From positions 1 through 44,805 of the forward strand of contig JAKQIY010000063.1 in assembly GCA_029561455.1 (NCBI GenBank): a stretch of 44,805 nt of DNA. The letters are read 5' to 3'. Below the pieces are notes generated by a model. It searched no databases and was not told the DNA's origin. It saw nothing but the letters and a program-made list of their open reading frames with translations. Below are positions 17,865 through 26,269 of the stretch, piece after piece. The number at the start of each line of letters is the position of its first letter. The first letter of the stretch is position 1. The position numbers and the translations under genes were made by a program. This stretch comes from a bacterium (GTDB lineage: Bacteria; Zhuqueibacterota; Zhuqueibacteria; Residuimicrobiales; Krinioviventaceae).

Positions 17865-17987
17865 ATTGCCACGACCTTCAGGTCGTGGGATAAAAAAAAC
17901 AAAAACAAGGCTTTAGCCTAAATTTGTATTTGACTAAAGTCAAATTTATTTAGTTGCATTTTTCCACGTCATAAATGACGTGGCAAT
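17865..17987 (+). repeat. paired-hairpin element, copy 2
   Basis: A 123-bp copy nearly identical to that at 17217-17340: the same left arm (inner stem ACC/GGT, loop TTCA), the same core and the same right arm (TCA/TGA). Here the left end reads ATTGCCACG, the mirror of the right end CGTGGCAAT. It was evidently duplicated together with family A copy 3. Confidence 0.85.
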
Positions 17988-18087
17988 GAAAGCGGGCAAT
18001 TTGGTTGCCGGACGAATGTCCGGTTATATCATCCGCACCGGATAAATATCCGGCGCGATCAGAACCGATCATTATGTTTTCCCGGTA

Positions 18088-18139
18088 TGTCTCGATACGT
18101 CCGGTCTCGCTGTGCTCGACCGTCCTACTCGACGACCGG
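18088..18139 (+). repeat. 52-bp repeat family A, copy 4
   Basis: Begins TGTCTCGATACG and ends GACGACCGG. The central part matches copy 1 (GACCGTCC). It is preceded by CCGGAC-GAAT-GTCCGG and CCGGAT-AAAT-ATCCGG hairpins. Confidence 0.85.
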
Positions 18140-18252
18140 GATGACACTTTTCATATCACATTTCACGTCTCTCGTCTCACGTTTCACGTCTCACCTTCCC
18201 CGATACAATTTTTTACAAAAAAAGGGATTGCTTTTTTGAAAAAAAGTAGTAC

Positions 18253-18267
18253 TTTAAGTCACTTAAA
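18253..18267. promoter_or_regulatory. possible operator upstream of ThuA operon
   Basis: TTTAAGT-C-ACTTAAA is a perfect 7-bp palindrome about 70 bases ahead of the chosen start of the ThuA-like gene. A weak promoter (TTGCTT 18228-18233, 16-bp spacer, TACTTT 18250-18255) overlaps its left edge. This would suit repression of the sugar operon, but no regulator gene is adjacent. Confidence 0.4.
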
Positions 18268-18336
18268 CGTTTACTTTTGATTTTCCCGCTTGCTCGCAAA
18301 CGGCCGGTTTTTGCAGGCCAGAAAGGCAGAACCAAC

Positions 18337-20010
18337 GTGTCCCGCATTATATTGTTCCTCGTCGTTTCATTCCTGATAGTATTTGCACTAAACCCGGCGA
18401 CAACCCGGGCGCAGTATGAAATCGTGCAGAATTATGATACACACTATGCTCCGCTCCCGGATTCCACCCGGCTTTTAATCGAGCAGGCAATCCCTGCACA
18501 GGCGTCGGCCAAAACCGTCAAGCCGCGCAAAATTCTGGTCTGTACCCTGAATAAACGGGATGGTAAAATGATCAAAGGGCATGGTTCTATTCCTTACGCC
18601 AATTATGCGCTTAAACTCATGGGCGAAAAGACCGGCGCTTTTGAAGTGGTGTTCAGCAACGATACCCTCATGTTTAAACCGGAGAATTTACAGCAGTTCG
18701 ACGCCATTTGCTTCAACAACACCAATGGAGTGCTGTTTACCGATCCCGAACTGCGCGCCAGTCTATTGGATTATGTATATAGCGGTAAGGGTTTTATCGG
18801 CCTGCACGCCGCTGGCGCTACTTTTGTGCAATGGCCGGTGTATGACCAGTTCCCGGCGTTTGGCGTTATGCTGGGCGGCTATGAAAACGGTGGCCACCCC
18901 TGGAAAGAATGGGAATGGATCAATCTTAAAGTGAACGAACCCTCTCACCCGCTCAATGCGGCGTTCAAGACGGTTAATTTTGACATCAGCGACGAGGTAT
19001 TCCAGTTCCAGGCAGAGCCCTATTCGCGCGATAAACTGCGGGTACTGCTGAGCATCGATACGGATAAGACCGATATGAGCGAGCGTCGTCGCATTCTGCC
19101 GGAACGGCTAGCCGATAGAGACCTGGCCATCAGTTGGGTGCACAATTACGGCCGCGGCCGGGTATTCTATTCCACCTTGGGACATAATGCGCATATCAAC
19201 TGGAACGCCCCGGTGTTGCAGCACTTTCTGGACGGCATCCAGTACGCCCTGGGCGATTTATGCGTATCGGACATTCCCAGCAACAAAATCACGCCGGCTA
19301 CGCTGGTCATGGAAAAGCGGCAATGGCAGTTCGGACTGGCGCCGCAACCGGCAATGACCCTGTATGAACTGGCCGGGCGCACCGCTGCCGCCGGTTTAAT
19401 GACCATGAATGCTTCCGATACACAGCTGATCAGCGCGGACCTGCCAAAGAAATTGACTCCGGCGCTTACCGGCGCGGAAATATTGCAGATTCGGGCTAAA
19501 CTGCTCGACGACGGTGTGCGCATCGCCACGCTGGATATTCAAAATATCCCGGCCGACGAGCAACAAGCCCGGCAATTATGCGTTTTCGCGCAGAAAATGG
19601 GTGTGGAAACCCTGGTGGTTGCCCCGGACGCCGCAGCGCTGAATTTGCTCAAGAAATATTGCTCCACGTATGCGCTCCGTGTTGCCGTAACCAATAAAAC
19701 AGCCGGGAAAACTCTGAAATCAAAAGAACTGCACAAGCTGCTCAATAATGATAAAAACCTCGGCGTTTGCCTGGATATGGAATCCCCGGCCTTGACTAAA
19801 GACCGCAAAAATACCCTGAAAACCCTGGGCGAGCGCATATTTATCCTCCGTTTCCAGGATAAGAATATTAAGGAACTTTCCGCATTACTCCAGGAGCCGG
19901 TTATCCGGGAAATTAAACCTCTGGCTATTGAACTGCAATGCTCGGAACAGAATACCGCCAGTGTCGCTGTGGTCAACCAGACTGTGTTACAGGCAGCAGA
20001 ACAAAAATAA
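18337..20010 (+). CDS. secreted ThuA-like / TIM-barrel protein
   Basis: A 557-residue exported protein that opens the oxidoreductase cluster. A signal peptide (VSRIILFLVVSFLIVFA, ending near TRAQ) begins at GTG 18337. The longer frame starts at a TTG inside repeat-like DNA and would put 20 polar residues ahead of the signal. Residues about 65-315 form a ThuA domain (KILVCTLNKRDG, FNNTNG, GFIGLHAAGATF, GRVFYSTLGHN). The rest resembles a worn sugar-phosphate isomerase/epimerase-like barrel without clear metal residues. ThuA-type proteins take part in use of disaccharides through 3-keto intermediates. Its place before five Gfo/Idh/MocA genes fits that route. Confidence 0.8.
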   Translation: MSRIILFLVVSFLIVFALNPATTRAQYEIVQNYDTHYAPLPDSTRLLIEQAIPAQASAKTVKPRKILVCTLNKRDGKMIKGHGSIPYANYALKLMGEKTGAFEVVFSNDTLMFKPENLQQFDAICFNNTNGVLFTDPELRASLLDYVYSGKGFIGLHAAGATFVQWPVYDQFPAFGVMLGGYENGGHPWKEWEWINLKVNEPSHPLNAAFKTVNFDISDEVFQFQAEPYSRDKLRVLLSIDTDKTDMSERRRILPERLADRDLAISWVHNYGRGRVFYSTLGHNAHINWNAPVLQHFLDGIQYALGDLCVSDIPSNKITPATLVMEKRQWQFGLAPQPAMTLYELAGRTAAAGLMTMNASDTQLISADLPKKLTPALTGAEILQIRAKLLDDGVRIATLDIQNIPADEQQARQLCVFAQKMGVETLVVAPDAAALNLLKKYCSTYALRVAVTNKTAGKTLKSKELHKLLNNDKNLGVCLDMESPALTKDRKNTLKTLGERIFILRFQDKNIKELSALLQEPVIREIKPLAIELQCSEQNTASVAVVNQTVLQAAEQK

Positions 20011-20046
20011 TTGTCATAACCTGTACAGTAAAAGGGAAAAATAAAA

Positions 20047-21360
20047 ATGGATAGAAGAGATTTTTTGAAAAGCAGCGCCGGCGCCGCAATCGGCACTTTC
20101 GGTTTTCCATATATTGTCCCCTCCAGGGTATTGGGCAAAAACGGACAAATTCTACCGAACGATAAAATTAACCTCGGTTTTATCGGCGTGGGCAGCATGG
20201 GAACCGGGCATGTCCGCTCGTTTGTCGGTTATGATGATGTACAGATCACCGCGATCTGCGATGTGCGCCGGGAGCACCGCGACAGAGCCAAAGAGATAGT
20301 CGATCAGCGCTATGATAATAAAGATTGTTCTACATATAACGATTACCGTGAATTGCTGGCGCGTAAGGATATCGACGCCGTTGTGATCGCTGTCCCCGAC
20401 CAGTGGCATGCGCTTATTGGCATTGAAGCGGCCCGCCGGGGTAAAGATATGTATTATGAAAAAGCCATGGGATTCAGCATCAACGAAACCAAAGCCCTGC
20501 GCAAGGCGGTTCAGGATTATAACATTGTTTTCCAGTTCGGCACCCAGCAGCGCTCCGATACCCGTTTTCGCCTGGCTTGCGAACTGGTGTGGAACGATAA
20601 GATCGGCCAGCTGCAAACTATCACCATCGGTTCCGCTTCCTTTGAACCCATACCGGATCAACCGGTTCAGCCGGTTCCAGAAGGATTTGACTATGATCTT
20701 TGGCTGGGTTCTGCGGTGTGGGCGCCCTATACGTTTGAACGCTGCACCCGCAACTGGACGCTGATCCGCGACTATTCGCTCGGCTGCGTTGGCAGCGCCT
20801 GGGGCATTCATCCTGTAGATATTGCCCAGTTGGCCAGCGGTATGGAAAATACTTGTCCCGTTTCTGTGGAAGCCAAAGGTGAATTCCCCAGCGAAGGATT
20901 ATATGACACCGCCCGGCACTGGCGCGCGGAACACACTTATCGCAATGGCGTCAAGCTCATTCACATGGATCGACCCACGGCGATGAAGACAGTCGATCAA
21001 TTCAACCTGCACTGGGAAGGCATTTTGTTCGAAGGTACGGATGGCTGGATTTTTACCTGCCGCGAAATGATCAAGTCTTATCCGGACACACTGATAAGGA
21101 CCAAGTTAGGCCCTAATGATAAGCGTTTACCGGTAAGCAATAATCATCACCGCAATTTTCTCGATGCGATAAAAACCCGGCAGCGCACGATGAGTCCGGT
21201 CGAATCGGGCGCGCAAGCGGACTTTGTTTGTCACCACGAAGAAATTGCCATGCGGTTGGGCAGGAAACTGTATTGGGACCCGGTTAAGGAAGAATTTATC
21301 AACGATACGGAAGCAAATCGTCTTATGGAACGGCTTATGCGCAGTCCCTGGCATTTATAA
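20047..21360 (+). CDS. Tat-exported Gfo/Idh/MocA oxidoreductase 1
   Basis: A 437-residue NAD(P)-dependent sugar dehydrogenase-like protein. A twin-arginine signal opens it (MDRRDFLKSSAGAAIGTFGF), so it would be exported folded with its cofactor. The Rossmann motif is GFIGVGSMGTGH. The usual EKP motif reads YYEKAMG, so Lys is kept but Pro is lost. The catalytic His/Asp pattern is WGIHPVDIAQ. The C-terminal tail RLMRSPWHL is shared with three of the paralogues. The family oxidises or reduces sugar hydroxyls, often at C3. AAGGG lies ahead of ATG, 36 bp after the ThuA-like gene. The substrate is unknown. Confidence 0.88.
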   Translation: MDRRDFLKSSAGAAIGTFGFPYIVPSRVLGKNGQILPNDKINLGFIGVGSMGTGHVRSFVGYDDVQITAICDVRREHRDRAKEIVDQRYDNKDCSTYNDYRELLARKDIDAVVIAVPDQWHALIGIEAARRGKDMYYEKAMGFSINETKALRKAVQDYNIVFQFGTQQRSDTRFRLACELVWNDKIGQLQTITIGSASFEPIPDQPVQPVPEGFDYDLWLGSAVWAPYTFERCTRNWTLIRDYSLGCVGSAWGIHPVDIAQLASGMENTCPVSVEAKGEFPSEGLYDTARHWRAEHTYRNGVKLIHMDRPTAMKTVDQFNLHWEGILFEGTDGWIFTCREMIKSYPDTLIRTKLGPNDKRLPVSNNHHRNFLDAIKTRQRTMSPVESGAQADFVCHHEEIAMRLGRKLYWDPVKEEFINDTEANRLMERLMRSPWHL

Positions 21361-21449
21361 TGCATTAATTTTATTACCTGACCTGATTGTCAAAAAATTT
21401 TTTACGAATTCCGTTCAAATACGGGTATAATGAATATCAGGAGGTTGAT

Positions 21450-22691
21450 ATGAATATCAAGAGTTCAGCAGTCAAAGATAAAGCCAACAAACTCGGTCGC
21501 CGGCAGTTTCTGAAAAACGCCGGGGCTGCGGCGTTAGCTTTTACCATTGTTGAACCACAACTGGTGCGCGGTTCGGCGGCCAATTCCAAAATCAAATTAG
21601 GTCTTGTCGGCTGTGGTGGGCGCGGTACCTGGCTGGCCGATCTATTCCAAAAACACGGTGGCTATCAATTTACCGCCGCTGCAGATTATTTTCAGGACAA
21701 GGTCGATGCTTTTGGCGAGCAATATAAAATTGATAAAAACCAACGTTTTACCGGACTGAATGGCTATAAGAAATTGCTGGCCGGCAAAGCGGTTGATGCA
21801 ATTATCATCCAAACGCCGCCATATTTTCACCCGGAACAGGCGGCGGCCGGAGTGGAAGCCGGCGTGCATGTGTACCTGGCCAAACCCATAGCTGTGGATG
21901 TGCCGGGCTGCATGTCCATTCAGCAAAGCGCGCAAAAAGCTGGCGCCCAAAAACTCTGCTTTCTGGTTGATTTTCAAACCCGTACTCATCCCTTTTACCG
22001 TGAAGCAGTCAAGCGTGTACAATATGGCGATATAGGCAAAATCGTCAGCGGCGAAGCCGCTTACCTGTGCGACGCCACCTGGAGCCAGTATTATCCATTT
22101 TTTGAAAACGGCAACATATCCCCGGAAAACCGTTTGCGCGCCTGGGGTTTGAGCCGCGAACTCTCCGGCGATGTGATAACCGAGCAAAATATTCATGTGC
22201 TGGATGTCGCCACATGGATACTGGACGAGCATCCTTTGCAGGCCACCGGATTTAGCTACCGTTACCGCCCGGTCGGCACCTGCCATGATACTAATTCGGT
22301 TATTTATACTTTCCCCGGCGATGTGCTGCTAACATTTCATTCCAAGCAATTCGGCAAGGCGTACGACGATCTGCTGTGCCGCATGTACGGTGCCAACGGG
22401 GTCATCGATACCCATTATTTCGGTTCGGTCAGCATCAGCGGCGATAAACCGTTCAAGGGCGGCGATGTGGGCAACCTGTACACGGATGGCGCGGTGAGCA
22501 ACATTGCCGATTTTCACGCCAATATCACCAGCGGGAAATATGCCAATACCACCGTAGCGCCCAGCGTGCGCAGCAACCTGACCACAATTATGGGACGGTT
22601 AGCGGCGGATAAAGGCGCCCCGGTTAGCTGGGAAGAAGTTAGCAATTCCCAAGCAACCCTAACGCCCGATTTGACCGGACTGGTATTGTAG
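21450..22691 (+). CDS. Tat-exported Gfo/Idh/MocA oxidoreductase 2
   Basis: A 413-residue oxidoreductase, the most diverged of the six. ATG 21450 is chosen because AGGAGG lies 6 bases upstream; the longer frame has no ribosome site. A Tat signal follows a polar leader (LGRRQFLKNAGAAALAFTIV). The nucleotide motif is GLVGCGGRGTW. The EKP position reads YLAKPIAV, so the acidic residue is lost while Lys and Pro stay. The putative catalytic histidine is in QNIHVLDVATW. It ends LTPDLTGLVL rather than RSPWxL. It probably acts on a different substrate from its neighbours. Confidence 0.87.
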   Translation: MNIKSSAVKDKANKLGRRQFLKNAGAAALAFTIVEPQLVRGSAANSKIKLGLVGCGGRGTWLADLFQKHGGYQFTAAADYFQDKVDAFGEQYKIDKNQRFTGLNGYKKLLAGKAVDAIIIQTPPYFHPEQAAAGVEAGVHVYLAKPIAVDVPGCMSIQQSAQKAGAQKLCFLVDFQTRTHPFYREAVKRVQYGDIGKIVSGEAAYLCDATWSQYYPFFENGNISPENRLRAWGLSRELSGDVITEQNIHVLDVATWILDEHPLQATGFSYRYRPVGTCHDTNSVIYTFPGDVLLTFHSKQFGKAYDDLLCRMYGANGVIDTHYFGSVSISGDKPFKGGDVGNLYTDGAVSNIADFHANITSGKYANTTVAPSVRSNLTTIMGRLAADKGAPVSWEEVSNSQATLTPDLTGLVL

Positions 22692-22701
22692 GAGCCGCCT
22701 G

Positions 22702-23496
22702 ATGACTCTTGTTCGCCTGTGGAAATACCTGGCCATTTTGCTGTTTATTTCTCTGCCAACGGCGGCGCAGCAAAATACGCTGCAACCGGCAACTCCGTTG
22801 ACCAATTCTGTGGGTATGCAATTTGTCCCGGTTCCGGCCGGTTCTTTTATGATGGGCAGTCCTTACGATGAAAAAGGCCGCCAGGAAGATGAAACGCCTC
22901 ACCAGGTAATCCTATCCAGGGCATTTTATATTGGCATGACTGAAGTTACCCAGGGGCAATGGCACAAGGTGATGGGATATAACCGCAGTCACTTTAAAGG
23001 CGATAGTTTGCCGGTGGAAAAGATCAGCTGGAAAGAAGCGGCGCAATTTTGTGAAAAACTATCACAGCTTGACAATCGTATATACCGCCTGCCCACCGAA
23101 GCCGAGTGGGAATATGCCTGCCGGGCCGGCAGCGCAACCGCTTTTGCCGGCAACAACTGTGCGGACTGCCTGGCGTGGTATGCGGCAAACAGCAATGAAC
23201 ACAGTCACCCCGTCGCTGAAAAATTTTCCAACGTCTGGGGGTTATTTGATATGCACGGCAACGTTTCGGAATGGTGCGCAGATTTTTACGGCCCGGAATA
23301 CCCGGACAGCGCCGTGATCGATCCAACCGGGCCTTTTGACGGCAAGCAGTATGTCATCCGCGGCGGCGCCTGGGATACTTTTCTGCCCGGCTGTCGCAGC
23401 GCCGCGCGCAGCAGCGCCCCGGAGTCGTACCAGTTTAAACAGACCGGTTTCCGGGTGGTGATGGAGGTGGATAAAAGCGCCGGAGGGCAAAAATAA
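22702..23496 (+). CDS. SUMF1/FGE-domain secreted protein
   Basis: A 264-residue protein with a signal peptide (LWKYLAILLFISLPTAAQQ) and a formylglycine-generating-enzyme-like domain (NSVGMQFVPVPAGSFMMGS, YRLPTEAEWEYACR, GLFDMHGNVSEWC, VIRGGAWD, TGFRVVME). True formylglycine enzymes use two cysteines in the segment before the AARS motif. Here only one is present (PGCRSAARS) and the partner position is not Cys, so sulfatase activation is unlikely. No sulfatase gene is in the window. The domain may instead bind carbohydrate or act as a scaffold. It sits 10 bp after oxidoreductase 2, with GGAG ahead of ATG. Confidence 0.83.
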   Translation: MTLVRLWKYLAILLFISLPTAAQQNTLQPATPLTNSVGMQFVPVPAGSFMMGSPYDEKGRQEDETPHQVILSRAFYIGMTEVTQGQWHKVMGYNRSHFKGDSLPVEKISWKEAAQFCEKLSQLDNRIYRLPTEAEWEYACRAGSATAFAGNNCADCLAWYAANSNEHSHPVAEKFSNVWGLFDMHGNVSEWCADFYGPEYPDSAVIDPTGPFDGKQYVIRGGAWDTFLPGCRSAARSSAPESYQFKQTGFRVVMEVDKSAGGQK

Positions 23497-23605
23497 TAAC
23501 ATTGACTTACAGCAAACAAAAACTTAAATTCAGGAGCCGGTTAGCAATATTTTCACAGTCAGCAAGGCAGCTAATGGCGATAACGATATCTGGTAAGGAT
23601 AATGT

Positions 23606-24910
23606 ATGCAGAACAACAATCACTTTAACCGACGAACATTTTTAAAAAATACTGTGGGGGCGGCCCTGGGCGTTTCGCTTGTGCCAGCTTCCGCCTGGAG
23701 TCAGCAGAACAATGTGCTTCCCTCAAATCGCCTTACCCTGGGATTCATCGGCGTTGGCGTTCAGGGCGGCGGCCTGCTCAGGGGATTCCTTAACGATCCC
23801 GAATTCCAGGTGCTGGCCGTATGCGATGTCGACGATCTTAAACTCAAACGCGCCAAAGACAATGTTGAAAAATTTTATACAGACAAGCATGACGGCGTTG
23901 AATACAAGGGCTGCTCCGCGTATCGTGATTTCCGCGACATCATAAGCCGGGCCGACATTGACGCTGTAGTTATTGCCACACCCGACCACTGGCACGCTAT
24001 TCCATCCATAATGGCCATGCAGGCCGGTAAAGATGTGTATTGCGAAAAGCCGCTTACCTTGACAATTTCCGAAGGCCGCGCTATGACCAACGTCGCCCGC
24101 AGGTATGAACGGGTATTCCAAACCGGTAGTATGCAGCGCTCCGATCAAAAATTCCGCTTTGCCTGTGAGCTGGTACGTAACGGTTATATCGGTGAGGTTA
24201 AAACTGTACGGGTCAGTATTCGCACCGGTTTTATTCCGCACCCGCAAATATGTGAACTGCCGGCAGAAACAGTATTGCCGGAACTGGACTGGGATTTGTG
24301 GCTTGGCCCGGCTCCGCAGCGACCCTATAATTCCATCATCGCCCCGCCGATCAGCTTTAACGGTTATCCAGCCTGGCGTAATTATCGCGATTATTCCGGC
24401 GGCGGCATGACCGACTGGGGGGCGCATCATTTTGACATCGCCCAGTGGGGTTTGGGTATGGATAACAGCGGGCCGGTCGAGATCATCCCCCCGAACGGCA
24501 AGGATGTAACCCTGTTAACCTACCGTTATGCCAACGGCATTGAAATGACCGCCGATTTCGAAGATAATTATATTTTATTCACCGGCGCCAAAGGTACAGT
24601 TAAGGTGAATCGTTCCTACTTGCAAACCACCCCCGCTTCGCTGGTAAATGTCAGGCTAACACCGGGTGAAATTCATCTTTATAAAAGTACGGATCATAAA
24701 AAAGACTGGCTGCAGTGTATCAAAACCCGCAGCAAACCCATAACCGATGTGGAAATCGGTCATCGTTCCGTTTCCGTCTGTCATCTCGGCAACCAGGCCG
24801 TACAACTTGGCCGCAAGTTGCAATGGAACCCTGATAAAGAACAATTTGTTAACGATCCCGAGGCAAACCGTTTGTTGTCACGAGCAAAACGCAGCCCCTG
24901 GAATATATAA
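23606..24910 (+). CDS. Tat-exported Gfo/Idh/MocA oxidoreductase 3
   Basis: A 434-residue oxidoreductase with Tat signal FNRRTFLKNTVGAALGVSLV. The nucleotide-binding motif is GFIGVGVQGGG, and the EKP motif is canonical (VYCEKPLTLT). The pattern GGGMTDWGAHHFDIAQWGLG carries the expected catalytic His. The C-terminus is RAKRSPWNI. AAGGA lies 6 bases ahead of ATG. The 109-bp gap before it is the longest inside this operon, so an internal promoter is possible. It is the paralogue closest to the textbook family pattern. Confidence 0.88.
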   Translation: MQNNNHFNRRTFLKNTVGAALGVSLVPASAWSQQNNVLPSNRLTLGFIGVGVQGGGLLRGFLNDPEFQVLAVCDVDDLKLKRAKDNVEKFYTDKHDGVEYKGCSAYRDFRDIISRADIDAVVIATPDHWHAIPSIMAMQAGKDVYCEKPLTLTISEGRAMTNVARRYERVFQTGSMQRSDQKFRFACELVRNGYIGEVKTVRVSIRTGFIPHPQICELPAETVLPELDWDLWLGPAPQRPYNSIIAPPISFNGYPAWRNYRDYSGGGMTDWGAHHFDIAQWGLGMDNSGPVEIIPPNGKDVTLLTYRYANGIEMTADFEDNYILFTGAKGTVKVNRSYLQTTPASLVNVRLTPGEIHLYKSTDHKKDWLQCIKTRSKPITDVEIGHRSVSVCHLGNQAVQLGRKLQWNPDKEQFVNDPEANRLLSRAKRSPWNI

Positions 24911-24931
24911 ACTAGAGAAAAGGAATCGCAG

Positions 24932-26248
24932 ATGCCGCAAAAGAATAATGTCAACAGAAGAACATTTCTCCGGAGCACCGCCCTCACTGCCGTAGGCGCC
25001 CTCGGTTTTCCAGCAATTGTCCCTTCTTCCGTTCTGGGCAGAAATGGCGCTGTATTGCCGGGCAATAAAATTACTATCGGTTGTATCGGCGTTGGCTGGC
25101 AGGGAACCAGCAACCTCGAAGGTTTCCTGGAAGAGCCGGACGCCCATGTAGTGGCCGTGTGCGATCTGGATACGAAACACCTGCAGGAAGCCAAAGCCCT
25201 GATCGACAAAAAATATGGCAACAATGATTGCGCCACTTATCATGATTTTCGTGAATTACTCACTCGTCAGGATATCGACGCTATTTCTATCGGCACCCCC
25301 GATCACTGGCATTCCATTCCGGCGATTGCTTCAGCCCGCGCCGGCAAGGATATTTACGGCGAAAAGCCGCTTTCCCACACTATCAAAGAAGGTCGCGCCA
25401 TGTGCGATGCGGTCAAACGTTATAACCGCATCTGGCAGACCGGCAGTTGGCAGCGCTCGGAGGCCCCGTTCCGATATGCCTGCGAACTGGTTTTGAACGG
25501 CCGCATCGGCAAGGTACACACTGTTCAAGTCGGCCTGCCCTCCGGTCATACCGATTTCGCCGGAACCAGAAACCTGAATACTATTACACCCCCGCCGCCG
25601 GAACTGGATTATGAATTTTGGCTGGGCCCGGCTCCTTATTCTCCTTATGTGACGGCGCGGGTTCATAAAAACTGGCGCTGGGTTCTCGATTTTGGCGGCG
25701 GCCAGATCATGGACTGGGTCGGTCATCATGTCGATATAGCTCATTGGGGACTGGGAATGGATTATGCCGCGCCAATAGAAGTTGAAGGACAAGGCGAATA
25801 TCCCAAAAACGGTATATGGAATACAGCGACCAAGTACCGTGTCGAAACCAAATATGCTAATGGCATCAAAATGACCCTGGCCGGCGGCTATAATAACATT
25901 CGCAGCGGCACGAAATGGATTGGCGACCTCGGCTGGGTTTGGGTCGACCGTAGCGGTATCGACGCAGAGCCCAAGAGCTTGCTCAAAGAAACCTTTGCGC
26001 CGGGTGAAATCCACTTGCTCCAATCCGGTGGCCATTACCGGAATTTTCTGGATTGCGTTAAAAGCCGTGAAGCAACCCTCACCCCATGCGAAGTTGCCCA
26101 CCATTCTGCAATACCGGGCCATCTTGGACAAATTTCCATGCTGCTGGGACGAAAAATCTATTTCAACCCGGAGACAGAAGAAATTATCAATGATCCGACA
26201 GCATCCCGCATGTTGGGTAAATCCATGCGCAGTCCCTGGCAGCTATAA
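24932..26248 (+). CDS. Tat-exported Gfo/Idh/MocA oxidoreductase 4
   Basis: A 438-residue oxidoreductase with Tat signal VNRRTFLRSTALTAVGALGF. The nucleotide motif is GCIGVGWQGTS, the EKP motif is canonical (IYGEKPLSHT) and the catalytic pattern is GGQIMDWVGHHVDIAHW. The C-terminus is MRSPWQL. AAGGAA lies 7 bases before ATG and the gap to the previous gene is 21 bp. It is clearly a paralogue of its neighbours, and the order suggests in-place duplication followed by divergence. Confidence 0.88.
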   Translation: MPQKNNVNRRTFLRSTALTAVGALGFPAIVPSSVLGRNGAVLPGNKITIGCIGVGWQGTSNLEGFLEEPDAHVVAVCDLDTKHLQEAKALIDKKYGNNDCATYHDFRELLTRQDIDAISIGTPDHWHSIPAIASARAGKDIYGEKPLSHTIKEGRAMCDAVKRYNRIWQTGSWQRSEAPFRYACELVLNGRIGKVHTVQVGLPSGHTDFAGTRNLNTITPPPPELDYEFWLGPAPYSPYVTARVHKNWRWVLDFGGGQIMDWVGHHVDIAHWGLGMDYAAPIEVEGQGEYPKNGIWNTATKYRVETKYANGIKMTLAGGYNNIRSGTKWIGDLGWVWVDRSGIDAEPKSLLKETFAPGEIHLLQSGGHYRNFLDCVKSREATLTPCEVAHHSAIPGHLGQISMLLGRKIYFNPETEEIINDPTASRMLGKSMRSPWQL

Positions 26249-26269
26249 ATATAGAGGATGAGTAAATTT

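Larger units (their letters stand above)
16829..18252. repeat. repeat-dense intergenic region
   Basis: About 1.4 kb with no supported gene but many short palindromes. It contains CGGGCC-TGT-GGCCCG (two copies, near 16835 and 17069), CCGGAT/ATCCGG variants, GTGGGAT-TCT-ATCCCAC (about 17018-17034) followed by GAACGC-TTT-GCGTTC, four full copies of a 52-bp repeat beginning CGTCTCGATACG, and two paired-hairpin elements listed separately. Near 18160-18195 there is a run of ACGTCTC/ACGTTTC words that recurs in reverse near 41370-41408. Several open frames cross these repeats, but they follow the palindromes and are not genes. Confidence 0.85.

Noticed and set aside
17217-17987. A possible CRISPR array from regularly repeated short sequences
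   Set aside because: Repeats are palindromic elements of unequal spacing with no unique spacers and no cas genes; the intervening DNA is itself repeated.
16842-18147. Several 60-130-codon frames in the repeat region, with recurrent phrases such as VEHSETGRIET
   Set aside because: The similarity comes from the palindromic DNA repeats being read in different frames, not from protein homology; there are no ribosome sites.
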